Source: Desulfoprunum sp.
GTDB taxonomy: Bacteria; Desulfobacterota; Desulfobulbia; Desulfobulbales; Desulfocapsaceae
Length of the DNA: 19,566 nucleotides
Reading direction: 5' to 3'
Assembly: GCA_030696435.1 (NCBI GenBank)
Contig: JAUYSF010000357.1
Location: 1 to 19,566, forward strand
Positions 1-7,958 of this stretch are shown here, piece after piece. The notes beneath the pieces are model-generated. The model had not been told where the DNA came from, searched no databases, and saw only the letters and a list, made by a program, of their open reading frames with translations. Each line of letters begins with the position of its first letter. The first letter of the stretch is position 1. Position numbers and translations under genes: made by a program.

Positions 1-123
1 TTGTTTTATGTGACCTATGCTCGTTTGTCAAGTTCAAAGTACCTATTGCTGCTAGGTTTTTGAGAAGACCTCCCGGTTGCAATATTGGAATTCTGCAGAG
101 TCAAAATGGAAGGTGGTTCATTT

Positions 124-1284
124 TCATTTGAACAAGGACAGTAGGACACCAGCTGAGACAGCAGAGCCAATAACCCCGGCCACATTTGGTCCCATGGCAT
201 GCATGAGCAAGAAGTTGGAGGGATCTTCTTTCTGGCCCACCACCTGGGATACCCGGGCGGCCATCGGCACGGCCGAAACGCCTGCCGAGCCGATAAGCGG
301 GTTGATTCCTCCTCCCATCATCTTATTCATGAGTTTGGCGAGCAGCACACCGCCAGCCGTGCCGATGGCAAAGGCCGAGATACCGAGAACCAGAATGGCA
401 AGAGTTTCAATCTTGAGAAAATTCTCGGCGGTTGCCGTCGCGCCCACCGACATTCCGAGAAAAATCGTGATAGTGTTAATCAGGGCATTCTTTGCTGTAT
501 CTTCCAGTCTGCCAACAACCCCACATTCTCTGAATAGATTGCCTACCATGAGCATGCCGACCAAAGATGTCGCCGGTGGGACGATCAGCGCCACGATGAT
601 GGTCACCACGATTGGAAAAAGGATCTTCTCTCTCTTGGATACGTTTCTCAGTTGGGTCATTTTGATGGCGCGTTCCGCCTTGGTTGTAAGTAGTCGCATG
701 ATGGGTGGCTGGATAATAGGGACCATGGCCATATAGGAATAGGCGGCGATGGCTATTGAACCCAGGAGGTGGGGGGCAAGTCGGGATGCCAGAAATATAG
801 CAGTCGGACCGTCTGCACCCCCGATAATACCAATGGAGGCTGCTTCCTGGGCGGTGAAGAGCCCGGAGGCAATGGCTCCCATAAAAGTAATGAAAATACC
901 GAGCTGGGCGGCAGCCCCGAGGAGCAGTGATTTGGGATTGGCGATCAATGGGCCGAAATCTGTCATCGCGCCTACCCCGAGGAAAATCAAGGGTGGGAAG
1001 ATGCCAAGATTATCACCCTGGAAAAGATAGTACATCAGTCCGCCCGGTTGCACTGTATGAATGATATTTTCTTTGATTTCCAAAATAGGCGGGGCCATCA
1101 TGTCTGCCAATGGCAGGTTGGTCAGCAGTACGCCGAAGGCAATGGGTACCAGAAGCAATGGTTCAAACCCTTTGACGATGGCCAGATAGAGAAGAAGGGA
1201 GGCGATACCGATCATCAGGACTGAGCCGAAGGTGAGGCTGAATAGGCCCATGCTTCCAATGAAATCTGCGAGCGCTTGATACAT
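124..1284 (-). CDS. mmdB: Methylmalonyl-CoA decarboxylase beta subunit, sodium-pump membrane protein (OadB/MmdB family)
   Basis: Membrane subunit that removes the carboxyl group from carboxybiotin and couples this to sodium export across the inner membrane. The 386-residue protein is almost all hydrophobic segments. It carries the family signature [10 protein letters not shown] at residues 155-164; D158 matches the aspartate known to be essential in OadB. Other family blocks are [13 protein letters not shown] (248-260) and the C-terminal [16 protein letters not shown] (332-347). An in-frame ATG at 1332 exists, but it would overlap the biotin-carrier gene by 32 bases and add residues not typical of the family. 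The ATG at 1284 follows an AAGGGA element and leaves a 16-base gap to the upstream gene, so I chose it. It is last in the operon. OadB, MmdB and GcdB are close relatives; the neighbouring carboxyltransferase points to methylmalonyl-CoA. Confidence 0.93.
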   Translation of the reverse strand: MYQALADFIGSMGLFSLTFGSVLMIGIASLLLYLAIVKGFEPLLLVPIAFGVLLTNLPLADMMAPPILEIKENIIHTVQPGGLMYYLFQGDNLGIFPPLIFLGVGAMTDFGPLIANPKSLLLGAAAQLGIFITFMGAIASGLFTAQEAASIGIIGGADGPTAIFLASRLAPHLLGSIAIAAYSYMAMVPIIQPPIMRLLTTKAERAIKMTQLRNVSKREKILFPIVVTIIVALIVPPATSLVGMLMVGNLFRECGVVGRLEDTAKNALINTITIFLGMSVGATATAENFLKIETLAILVLGISAFAIGTAGGVLLAKLMNKMMGGGINPLIGSAGVSAVPMAARVSQVVGQKEDPSNFLLMHAMGPNVAGVIGSAVSAGVLLSLFK

Positions 1285-1300
1285 ACCGGAATCCCTTATG

Positions 1301-1696
1301 TTAGGAGAGAGCGACCAAGATGTCCCCGGCATTTACCGAGGCCCCTTTGGAAACATGGGTTTGGACGATAGTGCAATCATGGGGAGCAAGAATCTCATTT
1401 TCCATCTTCATGGCCTCAAGAATCATCAGAGTCTGACCGCGAGAAACCTTGTCACCTGGGCTGACCTGGACATCGACAATGGTCCCGGGCATCGGGGCAA
1501 GGATAGTTGTTGTCCCCTCTTGAACAGGCGCTGTCGGTGCGGTTGCTGCTGTTGGTGTCCTGCTGTTTATTTTTTGAACGGGGCTGGGCCTCTGATTCTG
1601 GGCCGTCTGTATCGGAGATACTCCAGATTTATTCGTAATTTCTTCTACTTCAACCTCGTATTCGTTGCCATTTACGCGAATTCTGAACATCTTCAT
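1301..1696 (-). CDS. mmdC: Biotin carrier subunit of methylmalonyl-CoA decarboxylase (gamma)
   Basis: Small biotin carrier (131 residues) that shuttles CO2 from the carboxyltransferase to the membrane pump. Three parts can be seen: an N-terminal beta-rich piece (1-25), an Ala/Pro/Thr-rich flexible linker (about 26-60), and a biotinyl domain (63-131) with the motif EAMKMEN, where K97 is the biotinylation site. The linker is typical of carriers in sodium-pumping decarboxylases. The start at 1696 has an AGGTGA ribosome binding site six bases upstream; a second ATG two codons later is less well placed. It lies between the delta and beta subunit genes with 17- and 16-base gaps, which is consistent with one transcript. 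Biotinylation would need a BirA ligase encoded elsewhere. Confidence 0.93.
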   Translation of the reverse strand: MKMFRIRVNGNEYEVEVEEITNKSGVSPIQTAQNQRPSPVQKINSRTPTAATAPTAPVQEGTTTILAPMPGTIVDVQVSPGDKVSRGQTLMILEAMKMENEILAPHDCTIVQTHVSKGASVNAGDILVALS

Positions 1697-1713
1697 AGGT
1701 AATCACCTGTGGT

Positions 1714-2121
1714 TTAGAGTCTCGTGTTCATCTGGTCGAGGACCCCTGTCCTGTTCCAGAGGAGAGAGGGTTCTTCGATCTTTCTGATATTACGTATTAC
1801 AATATCCCCTGTTGATCGCTGCAAATTCATGGCTACGGCTGCCGAGATGACGGCGATGAGCTCCTCGTCATTTCTGTTTTGGCAGGCTTTGTTCTCAGCT
1901 TTATTTGAGGTTGCAGCCAGGGCTTGCAAAGGCTTCTTCTCGGTTTTGACGATAATTCTCGCCAGCAGGTCGATGATACACTGGAGGAGGATGAGGGCCA
2001 GGAAGGTTATACCCATGCCAAGGAAAGTGACAATAAGGCCTCCTTCCATCTTCTCCACGAAGGAAAGGCTCTTCATCGCCTGCGGGTCTGCCAGTTGCAA
2101 CAAGAGTTCAGATATGCCCAT
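1714..2121 (-). CDS. mmdD: Methylmalonyl-CoA decarboxylase delta subunit (OadG-like membrane anchor)
   Basis: Small single-span membrane protein (135 residues) that in this family holds the soluble and membrane parts of the decarboxylase together. One hydrophobic segment lies at about residues 28-50, preceded by a short N-terminal stretch. A charged region (60-85) follows, and then the family-like helix DEELIAVISAAVAM (85-98). Sequence in this family is poorly conserved, so the assignment leans on the hydrophobic profile, that helix and the position between the alpha and biotin-carrier genes. A GGGAGA ribosome binding site lies just before the ATG. The gap to the upstream stop is 15 bases. 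The order alpha-delta-gamma-beta is the one known from Propionigenium modestum mmdADCB. Confidence 0.87.
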   Translation of the reverse strand: MGISELLLQLADPQAMKSLSFVEKMEGGLIVTFLGMGITFLALILLQCIIDLLARIIVKTEKKPLQALAATSNKAENKACQNRNDEELIAVISAAVAMNLQRSTGDIVIRNIRKIEEPSLLWNRTGVLDQMNTRL

Positions 2122-2136
2122 AGCTTCTCCCGAGTT

Positions 2137-3684
2137 TTAGAGTGGAATATTACCGTGCTTTTTGGCAGGTCGTTTTTCTCTTTTGCCCTCCAGCATGGAA
2201 AAGGCATCGATTATGCGCTGTCTGGTAGTGTGCGGTTCGATGACATCGTCGACAAATCCGCGCTCCGCGGCCTTGTAGGGAGTTGCAAATTCGGCGGCGT
2301 ATTCCTTGAGGATTTGTTGCCGCATCGCGTCCTTGTCCTCGGCCTTGTCGATATCGTTTTTGAAAATAATATTGACGGCTCCATCCGAACCCATCACCGC
2401 CACCTCGGCGGTTGGCCAGGCGTAGACCATATCGGCGCCGAGAGATTTGGAGCACATGGCGACATAGGCTCCGCCGTAGGCCTTCCTGGTGATCAGTGTG
2501 ACCTTGGGGACGGTGGCCTCACTATAGGCATAAAGGATCTTGGCACCGTGTCGGATGATGCCGCCATACTCCTGAGTGGCTCCGGGGAGAAAGCCGGGGA
2601 CATCGACTATAGTGAGCAAGGGGATGTTAAAGGCATCGCAGGTTCGGATAAAACGTGAGGCCTTGTCACCGGCATTCATATCAAGGCAGCCGGCCATGAT
2701 GTTGGGTTGATTAGCAACCACCCCGATCGATTTACCGTTGATTCGCACAAAACCGGTGATCAAATTCTTGGCAAAGTAGGTCTGATATTCCATAAAACTG
2801 CCCTCATCGACGATATGGGTGATGACTTCATGCATATCATAGGGCTTGTTTGGGCTGTCAGGGATAAGGTCGTCGAGTTCTGCGATATGCCGGTTGATGT
2901 CAGTTTCGAGCTGGCCGGAAGGGGCCTTCTCCATATTGTTTGATGGCAGGTATCCGACCAGTTTGCGAATTGCTTCGAGGCAGTCCTTGTCGGTGTCGGC
3001 GATGAAGTGCACGTTGCCGCTAATACTGTTATGGGTCATGGCCCCGCCAAGATCCTCGGCACTCACAATTTCCCCCGTGACGGTCTTGATGACCTGCGGT
3101 CCGGTGATGAACATTTGGGATGTCTTGTCCACCATGAAGATGAAGTCGGTGAGGGCGGGAGAGTAGACGGCCCCGCCGGCACAAGGTCCCATGATGGCCG
3201 AGATCTGGGGAATTACCCCGGAATAGATGGCGTTTCTGTAGAAGATGTCGCCGTAGCCGGAAAGGGCGTCAACCGCCTCCTGGATGCGTGCCCCACCCGA
3301 ATCGTTGAGGCCAATGATCGGGGCACCTACCTTGGCGGCGGCGTCCATTACTTTCACGACCTTTCTGGCATGCATCTCACCCAAGGCGCCACCGGTTATA
3401 GTGAAATCCTGTGAGAAGGCATATACCAACCGGCTGTTGATCATGCCGTAGCCGGTGACGACCGATTCGCCCTCAAGATCGAGCTTGTCCATGCCAAAAT
3501 TCGTACATCGGTTTTTAACGAAGGCATCCAATTCAATGAATGTGCCCCTGTCAAAAAGATGCTCGAGGCGTTCCCGTGCCGTCATTTTCCCCTGGCTATG
3601 CTGTTTGTCGATCCGTTTTTGTCCGCCTCCAAGGGCGATTTTTACTTTCTTTTTGAGAAGATATTCTCTCTTGTCAAAGGACAT
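2137..3684 (-). CDS. mmdA: Methylmalonyl-CoA decarboxylase alpha subunit (carboxyltransferase)
   Basis: Biotin-dependent acyl-CoA carboxyltransferase that moves the carboxyl group of methylmalonyl-CoA to biotin, giving propionyl-CoA. The 515-residue length from the ATG at 3684 fits the family. The N half holds NDSGGARIQEAVDALSGYG (127-145) and GPCAGGAVYSPAL (166-178); the C half holds ITRKAYGGAYVAMCSK, the second CoA/biotin oxyanion region. The longer in-frame start at 3738 adds 18 unlikely residues. The 3684 ATG is preceded by GAGGGAG about eight bases upstream and gives the usual start of such proteins. The sequence also resembles propionyl-CoA carboxylase beta (PccB). Linkage to mmdD, mmdC and mmdB, with no biotin carboxylase gene present, favours the sodium-coupled decarboxylase. 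The complex could also run in reverse during propionate oxidation (inference). Confidence 0.93.
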   Translation of the reverse strand: MSFDKREYLLKKKVKIALGGGQKRIDKQHSQGKMTARERLEHLFDRGTFIELDAFVKNRCTNFGMDKLDLEGESVVTGYGMINSRLVYAFSQDFTITGGALGEMHARKVVKVMDAAAKVGAPIIGLNDSGGARIQEAVDALSGYGDIFYRNAIYSGVIPQISAIMGPCAGGAVYSPALTDFIFMVDKTSQMFITGPQVIKTVTGEIVSAEDLGGAMTHNSISGNVHFIADTDKDCLEAIRKLVGYLPSNNMEKAPSGQLETDINRHIAELDDLIPDSPNKPYDMHEVITHIVDEGSFMEYQTYFAKNLITGFVRINGKSIGVVANQPNIMAGCLDMNAGDKASRFIRTCDAFNIPLLTIVDVPGFLPGATQEYGGIIRHGAKILYAYSEATVPKVTLITRKAYGGAYVAMCSKSLGADMVYAWPTAEVAVMGSDGAVNIIFKNDIDKAEDKDAMRQQILKEYAAEFATPYKAAERGFVDDVIEPHTTRQRIIDAFSMLEGKREKRPAKKHGNIPL

Positions 3685-4097
3685 GTTGCGAACTCCCTCT
3701 TTGTTGTGTGGAAAAGGCCTATTGGTTGACCGTTGCAAGATTGGTTGGCAGGATCTCTAACATTGTTACTGTTAACGTTTTATGTCATCAGGATTAAAGC
3801 CATTTGTCTGAAAATATGATGATTAATTTTAAGTCAATAGCCTTGCATTACCGAGAGATTCCTGTTTCATGTTGGTGATGGGGCGAAAATTAATGAATAA
3901 TGTCATATGATAAAATGAGATAAAAGACGATCATTATTAACACAAATATTTCTTATGGAAAGTGAAAGAACAATGTTACTCTTGCTCTAATAGTTTATAT
4001 ATTTATCCATTGTCAATGGAAAAAGAAGGTATGTGATCTTTTAAGAATTATGAGGTAAGATATTGCTGGTGGCGGTTGTATGAGGGGCGAAAAAACA

Positions 4098-4125
4098 GTG
4101 ACTTATGCTCCCGAATCTCTATAAA
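4098..4125 (+). promoter_or_regulatory. Candidate sigma-70-type promoter of acuI
   Basis: GTGACT at 4098-4103 (four of six matches to TTGACA) is followed by a 16-base spacer and TATAAA at 4120-4125 (five of six matches to TATAAT). Transcription would start near 4132, just upstream of the repeat array and about 115 bases before the chosen start codon. Confidence 0.45.
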
Positions 4126-4143
4126 ATCTTGAGATACCAACTG

Positions 4144-4179
4144 CAATGATATTGCCAATGATATTGCCAATGATATTGC
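4144..4179 (+). repeat. Three exact tandem copies of the 12-bp unit CAATGATATTGC
   Basis: The unit CAATGATATTGC occurs head to tail at 4144-4155, 4156-4167 and 4168-4179 without a mismatch. Each copy is nearly palindromic: with the preceding G, the first copy reads GCAAT-GAT-ATTGC, a five-base dyad around a three-base centre. The array lies just after the predicted transcription start and 66 bases before the GTG start of acuI, a typical place for a repressor operator or a leader element. The 12-bp period is close to one helical turn. Confidence 0.9.
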
Positions 4180-4245
4180 AGTAGAAAGATGATCGTGGCA
4201 GTGCGAAAAATGATGAGGCCTTTACTTGGACAAGAGAGGACTGAT

Positions 4246-5247
4246 GTGCATACAAAATTTTTAGCAATGGTAGTTGAAGAACATACAGATAAAAATTTCT
4301 CCCGCGCCATTCGGGAGAGATGCGTGGACGATTTGCCGGAGGGAGAGGTATTGATACGGGTCAGGTGGTCGTCGCTCAATTACAAAGATGCCCTCTCCGC
4401 TACGGGCAATCGAGGTGTAACGAGGGTCTATCCCCATACCCCCGGTATTGATGCAGCCGGTGTGGTGGAAGAGAGCCGGAGCGAGATGTTTCGGCCCGGA
4501 GATGAGGTTATTGTTACCAGTTACGATCTAGGTATGAACACCGCCGGCGGTTTCGGCCAGTATATCAGGGTTCCTGCTGGTTGGGTCCTCCCTCTGCCGG
4601 AGGGGCTTGATCTCCGCGAGAGTATGATACTTGGGACCGCTGGCTTGACGGCCGGTATGTCTGTCTCCGCTCTGACACATTGTCTTGCCCCCGACAAGGG
4701 TGAGATTCTGGTCACGGGGGCAACCGGTGGGGTCGGTTGTCTGACGGTGGCGATTCTTGCCCGGCTCGGCTATTCGGTGACCGCCGTGACGGGCAAGGAG
4801 GGTGCGAAGGATTTTCTTGAAGGGCTCGGGGCAAGGAGGATAATTAGCCGTTCTGAGGCAATCGACTCCAGTGGCAGAGCGCTGTTAAAGCCCCTTTGGG
4901 CCGGGGTGATTGACACTGTCGGTGGGGATATTCTGGCAACCGCCATCAAGTCAACACACCCCAAAGGGTTGGTCACCTGTTGTGGCAATGTGGCCTCACC
5001 TGATCTGAATATGACCGTCTTTCCCTTTATCCTGCGGGGAGTGTCTCTGGTCGGCATCGATTCTCAGAATTGCCCCATGGATCGGAGGAAGGCGATTTGG
5101 CAACGAATGGCAAATGACTGGAAGCCCCCACAGCTCGACAGCCTTTGTCGGGAGATAGCTCTGGCGGAGCTGGATGAACAGATCGATCAGATCCTGAAAG
5201 GTGCACAACGGGGTAGGGTGGTTGTCAACCTCGGGGCATCTGTGTGA
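4246..5247 (+). CDS. acuI: Acrylyl-CoA reductase / quinone oxidoreductase, YhdH/YhfP family
   Basis: NADPH-dependent medium-chain reductase of the YhdH/AcuI family, whose studied members reduce acrylyl-CoA to propionyl-CoA. The 333-residue protein lacks the structural zinc loop of alcohol dehydrogenases. It has the family block WSSLNYKDALSATG (41-54), PGIDAAGVV (66-74), GDEVIVTSYDLGMNTAGGFGQY (85-106) and the nucleotide motif VTGATGGVG (156-164). The open frame extends to an ATG at 4189. The GTG at 4246 has a strong AGAGAGGA site five bases upstream and matches the family N terminus, so I prefer it. It is divergent from the mmd operon, whose product is also propionyl-CoA, which supports a role in C3 metabolism. 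A general quinone or enoyl reductase role cannot be excluded. Confidence 0.85.
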   Translation: MHTKFLAMVVEEHTDKNFSRAIRERCVDDLPEGEVLIRVRWSSLNYKDALSATGNRGVTRVYPHTPGIDAAGVVEESRSEMFRPGDEVIVTSYDLGMNTAGGFGQYIRVPAGWVLPLPEGLDLRESMILGTAGLTAGMSVSALTHCLAPDKGEILVTGATGGVGCLTVAILARLGYSVTAVTGKEGAKDFLEGLGARRIISRSEAIDSSGRALLKPLWAGVIDTVGGDILATAIKSTHPKGLVTCCGNVASPDLNMTVFPFILRGVSLVGIDSQNCPMDRRKAIWQRMANDWKPPQLDSLCREIALAELDEQIDQILKGAQRGRVVVNLGASV

Positions 5248-5472
5248 TGCGGGTTCGGGAGGATTTTCTCCAGCAGGTTGTGTTGAAATCAGTGCTGCGA
5301 ACCTGAGAAAGATGCTTCAGGTAGAGGGGGGCGATGTCTTAGTTGCCGTTGTTGTCTGGTATGGATGAGGGACTCTATTATGTAGGAGATGCTGAGGGAG
5401 AAATGAAAAACACGCCATCTGCCGGGAGAGGACTCGGAGGTGGGCGGTTTTTGAATACCAGGGTAGATTGAT

Positions 5473-6426
5473 ATGAAAAGGACAGGTTTTGTGTACGATG
5501 AACGATTTCTCCTGCATGTTACATGTGACATGCATCCAGAATCACCGGACAGACTCAGGGCGATCCTCAAAGGATTGTCCCAATCCGGTCTCCTTGAGAA
5601 ATTAATTCCAATTCCGGTAGAGCGGGCAAGTCAGCGATGGATTGAGGCCGTTCATAATATCCGCTATATCATGCGCTTTGAAGAGGCCTGTCTGGCCGGG
5701 TTTCCCGAAATGGACCATCAGGACAACTCGATCTGCAGAGACACGTACGAAATTGCCTTTCTGGCCGTCGGCGGTGTGCTCAATGCCATAGACGAAATGA
5801 TGAAAGGTAATATCGATAATGCCTTCTGTGCCGTACGGCCACCAGGGCATCATGCTGAGATCGATAAGGCGATGGGTTTCTGCTATTTCAATAATGTTGC
5901 GATCGGCGCCAAATACCTCCAGAAAAAATGGGGAATAGAGCGTGTCGGCATCATTGATTTCGATGTACATCACGGTAATGGCACCCAGCACATTTTTGAG
6001 CAGGACCCGACGGTTTTCTACTATTCGATCCACGAACACCCTTCCTTCGCCTATCCGGGAACGGGCCGGGAATTTGAGACAGGGATAGGGGATGGGCTCG
6101 GCTTTACCCATAATTCCCCGGTGCTGCCGGGCCGGGGTGATGATGAGTACAAGAAGATGATCATGCAGGATCTTGTCCCGGCATTCAAACGATTTCAACC
6201 CGAGGTCGTTCTTGTCTCGGCCGGGTTTGATGCCCACGAGTCCGATCTCATGTCCGGGACCAACCTGTCTACCGATGGCTATGATTTTATTACCGAGGTG
6301 ATCCTCAACCTTGTCGATAAATTTGCCCGAGGAAGGGTGATCTCCGTTCTGGAAGGTGGTTATCATTATGATGTCCTGGCCCTTCTGGTGGAAAATCATA
6401 TCAAAATGCTGGCCGGGATACGATGA
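5473..6426 (+). CDS. acuC: AcuC-like / class II histone deacetylase-family protein
   Basis: Zinc-dependent deacylase of the arginase/deacetylase fold, 317 residues, complete. Catalytic features are visible in order: RPPGHHAE (122-129, with the H126/H127 pair), GFCYFNN (135-141), DFDVHHGNGTQ (162-172), HEHPSFAYPGTG (187-198), SAGFDAH (249-255) and EGGY (294-297). Zinc ligands would be D164, H166 and D253. Bacterial relatives act on acetyl-lysine of enzymes such as acetyl-CoA synthetase (AcuC) or on acetylpolyamines. The next gene resembles AcuB, which favours AcuC. The start has only a weak AGGG site about ten bases upstream, and a 22-codon frame ends one base before it, so translational coupling is possible. 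The 225-base gap to the preceding gene suggests its own promoter, but I could not identify one. Confidence 0.9.
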   Translation: MKRTGFVYDERFLLHVTCDMHPESPDRLRAILKGLSQSGLLEKLIPIPVERASQRWIEAVHNIRYIMRFEEACLAGFPEMDHQDNSICRDTYEIAFLAVGGVLNAIDEMMKGNIDNAFCAVRPPGHHAEIDKAMGFCYFNNVAIGAKYLQKKWGIERVGIIDFDVHHGNGTQHIFEQDPTVFYYSIHEHPSFAYPGTGREFETGIGDGLGFTHNSPVLPGRGDDEYKKMIMQDLVPAFKRFQPEVVLVSAGFDAHESDLMSGTNLSTDGYDFITEVILNLVDKFARGRVISVLEGGYHYDVLALLVENHIKMLAGIR

Positions 6427-6484
6427 TGAAAAGAATCTTACACTGCCAGGTAGCTCAGATAAATGAAACGATGCAGGAGGGGTT

Positions 6485-7174
6485 ATGTTTGTAAGTGAAA
6501 AAATGGCCAAGAACGTGATCACAACAGGTCCTGATACCAAGCTTTCTGTGGTACGGGAAATCATGATGGAGCATAATATCCGACACCTCCCGGTGGTGAA
6601 TGAGGAGGGCCTGCTCATCGGTATTGTCTCGGATCGTGACATGCGTTCGGCAATGCCTTCCTCTCTTTTGAGTAGGGAGGATTATGAAAAGACCCTGGCG
6701 AAGGTCATGGAGCATAGTGTCCGTGAGATAATGACCAAAAATCCCCTGACCATTTCCGTCTACTACACCATCCAGGATACCCTGTTGGTCATGCGGCAGA
6801 AACGGGTCGGAGCCTTGCCGGTCATTGATGAACAGGGCTATCTGAAGGGTATTCTTTCCACCCGTGATCTGCTCTCTTCCTTTGTCAATGTCATGGGAAT
6901 CGGTGAGCCGGGAACGTTGCTCTGTATCCTGGCCAAAGAGCAGCAGGGGCAATTGAAGAAGATTATTGATATCATTACCGATGAAAAGATTTCCCTCGGT
7001 AGTGTGCTCGTTTCCAGGACCTGGGATACCAACAAAAAGGCTATCTTTCCCTATCTGCTGACCAATAATGTTGCCAATGTCAAACGGCGGCTTCTTGAGG
7101 CCGACTTCAAGTTGTTTGACCCAATGCAGTGGTATCTGGATCAGATGCCGAAGACACCTGATTTGCTACTGTGA
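6485..7174 (+). CDS. acuB: CBS-pair and ACT domain protein, AcuB-like
   Basis: Regulatory protein of 229 residues with two CBS motifs (about 6-62 and 78-137) that usually bind adenine nucleotides, followed by an ACT-like region (about 141-212) starting EPGTLLCILAKEQQGQL. This is the architecture of AcuB, encoded beside the deacetylase AcuC in Bacillus acuABC. It contains no catalytic domain, so it probably senses energy state or a small ligand and acts on a partner protein. An AGGAGGGG ribosome binding site lies directly before the ATG. It follows the deacetylase gene by 58 bases on the same strand, consistent with an operon. The AcuB function itself is not well defined in any organism, so the assignment is by architecture and linkage. 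Confidence 0.85.
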   Translation: MFVSEKMAKNVITTGPDTKLSVVREIMMEHNIRHLPVVNEEGLLIGIVSDRDMRSAMPSSLLSREDYEKTLAKVMEHSVREIMTKNPLTISVYYTIQDTLLVMRQKRVGALPVIDEQGYLKGILSTRDLLSSFVNVMGIGEPGTLLCILAKEQQGQLKKIIDIITDEKISLGSVLVSRTWDTNKKAIFPYLLTNNVANVKRRLLEADFKLFDPMQWYLDQMPKTPDLLL

Positions 7175-7243
7175 AGAGTGACGGCCATAGAGCTATGCTG
7201 ATCGGTATGGAGCAACGGAGTTTTTTCAGCGAGGAGAGTGCAA

Positions 7244-7852
7244 TTGGAGTGCATGTCGAGCGAAATGAAGAGGGATATGGAAATGCTTATCTCGCAGGCC
7301 TGTCTTGCCGGGGCAACCGAGGTCAGAATGCTCTCTCCTGCCGAGATTGCCGTGGAAGACCGGCTGGTTTTGTTCTGCAGTGAACCACGATGCGAGAATT
7401 ATGGACTGTCGCCGAGTTGTCCGCCGCATGTGGCTGGGCCTGTCGGCTTTGAGAGGCTGCGGGAAAAAAGCAGATCTGCTCTGATCGTCAGACTCGAAGT
7501 ACCTTCAGCCGTCCTGTTCTCCAATGAACGGAAGGAAGTGATGCGACTCCTGCATGAAATAGTAGCCGGCATCGAACTGGCCGCCGTTGCCTTGGGGTAT
7601 TCCGGTTCAAAGGCCTTTGCCGGTGGTTCATGCAAGGATCTTTTCTGCCACAAACATCTCTTCTGCCAAGTGCTTGCCCACGAAGGTCCATGCCGTAACC
7701 CACGCATGGCCAGGCCCTCAATGTCGGGATTTGGCGTCAATGTCGCGAAAATGATGGAGGCTGCTGGCTGGTCTGCGACCAAGAACTCTCCCCAGGCTGA
7801 TCCGGTGGTCGAGGCCATGACCTGGGTTGCCGGCCTGATCATGATTGCCTGA
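7244..7852 (+). CDS. DUF2284 family cysteine-rich, predicted metal-binding protein
   Basis: Protein of about 200 residues matching the DUF2284 pattern; function unknown. Two cysteine clusters are visible. The first reads CSEPRCENYGLSPSCPP (C45, C50, C59 from this start). The second is CKDLFCHKHLFC plus GPCRNP (C130, C135, C141, C150), followed by RPSMSGFGVNV. These conserved Cys suggest a metal or iron-sulfur site, perhaps redox or corrinoid-related; that is inference. The start is uncertain: GTG 7238, TTG 7244 and ATG 7253 are all in frame. GAGGAG at 7231-7236 is best spaced for TTG 7244; ATG 7253 has only GGAG three bases away. It follows acuB by 69 bases on the same strand and is probably the last gene of that unit, with a convergent gene after it. 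Confidence 0.8.
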   Translation: MECMSSEMKRDMEMLISQACLAGATEVRMLSPAEIAVEDRLVLFCSEPRCENYGLSPSCPPHVAGPVGFERLREKSRSALIVRLEVPSAVLFSNERKEVMRLLHEIVAGIELAAVALGYSGSKAFAGGSCKDLFCHKHLFCQVLAHEGPCRNPRMARPSMSGFGVNVAKMMEAAGWSATKNSPQADPVVEAMTWVAGLIMIA

Positions 7853-7958
7853 TTGTGCCTTTTTCTGAATGATCAAAGCCAACAATAGGGCAGGCGGTCA
7901 AAGCAGTCGACGTCTTTGGTAAACGGGGGGCTCAAGAAGCTGAGGAAGGGGGGAGGTG

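Larger units (their letters stand above)
3685..4245. other. AT-rich divergent intergenic region between mmdA and acuI
   Basis: This 561-base stretch separates two divergent transcription units and holds no convincing gene. It is visibly more AT-rich than its surroundings. On the minus strand, TTGACT (3837-3832) is a possible -35 for mmdA, but no good -10 follows at the right spacing. An inverted repeat TAACA-N7-TGTTA sits at 3758-3774 between that element and mmdA. The right end holds the acuI promoter candidate and the 12-bp repeat array, listed separately. The length of the gap suggests regulation from both sides. Confidence 0.6.

Noticed and set aside
41..61. Small hairpin ACCTA-N7-TAGGT followed by five T
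   Set aside because: The stem has only five AT-containing pairs; too weak to call a terminator, and the gene it would serve lies outside the window.
77..736. 219-codon open frame opposite mmdB
   Set aside because: It lies antisense to a clearly conserved membrane protein, shows no family resemblance and has no credible ribosome site; such frames are common opposite GC-rich codons.
1285..1332. Longer mmdB start at 1332
   Set aside because: It would overlap mmdC and add 16 residues absent from the family; ATG 1284 is better placed.
4144..4179. The tandem repeats as a CRISPR array or plasmid iterons
   Set aside because: There are no spacers between the units and no cas or rep gene nearby; three 12-bp units before a metabolic gene fit an operator better.
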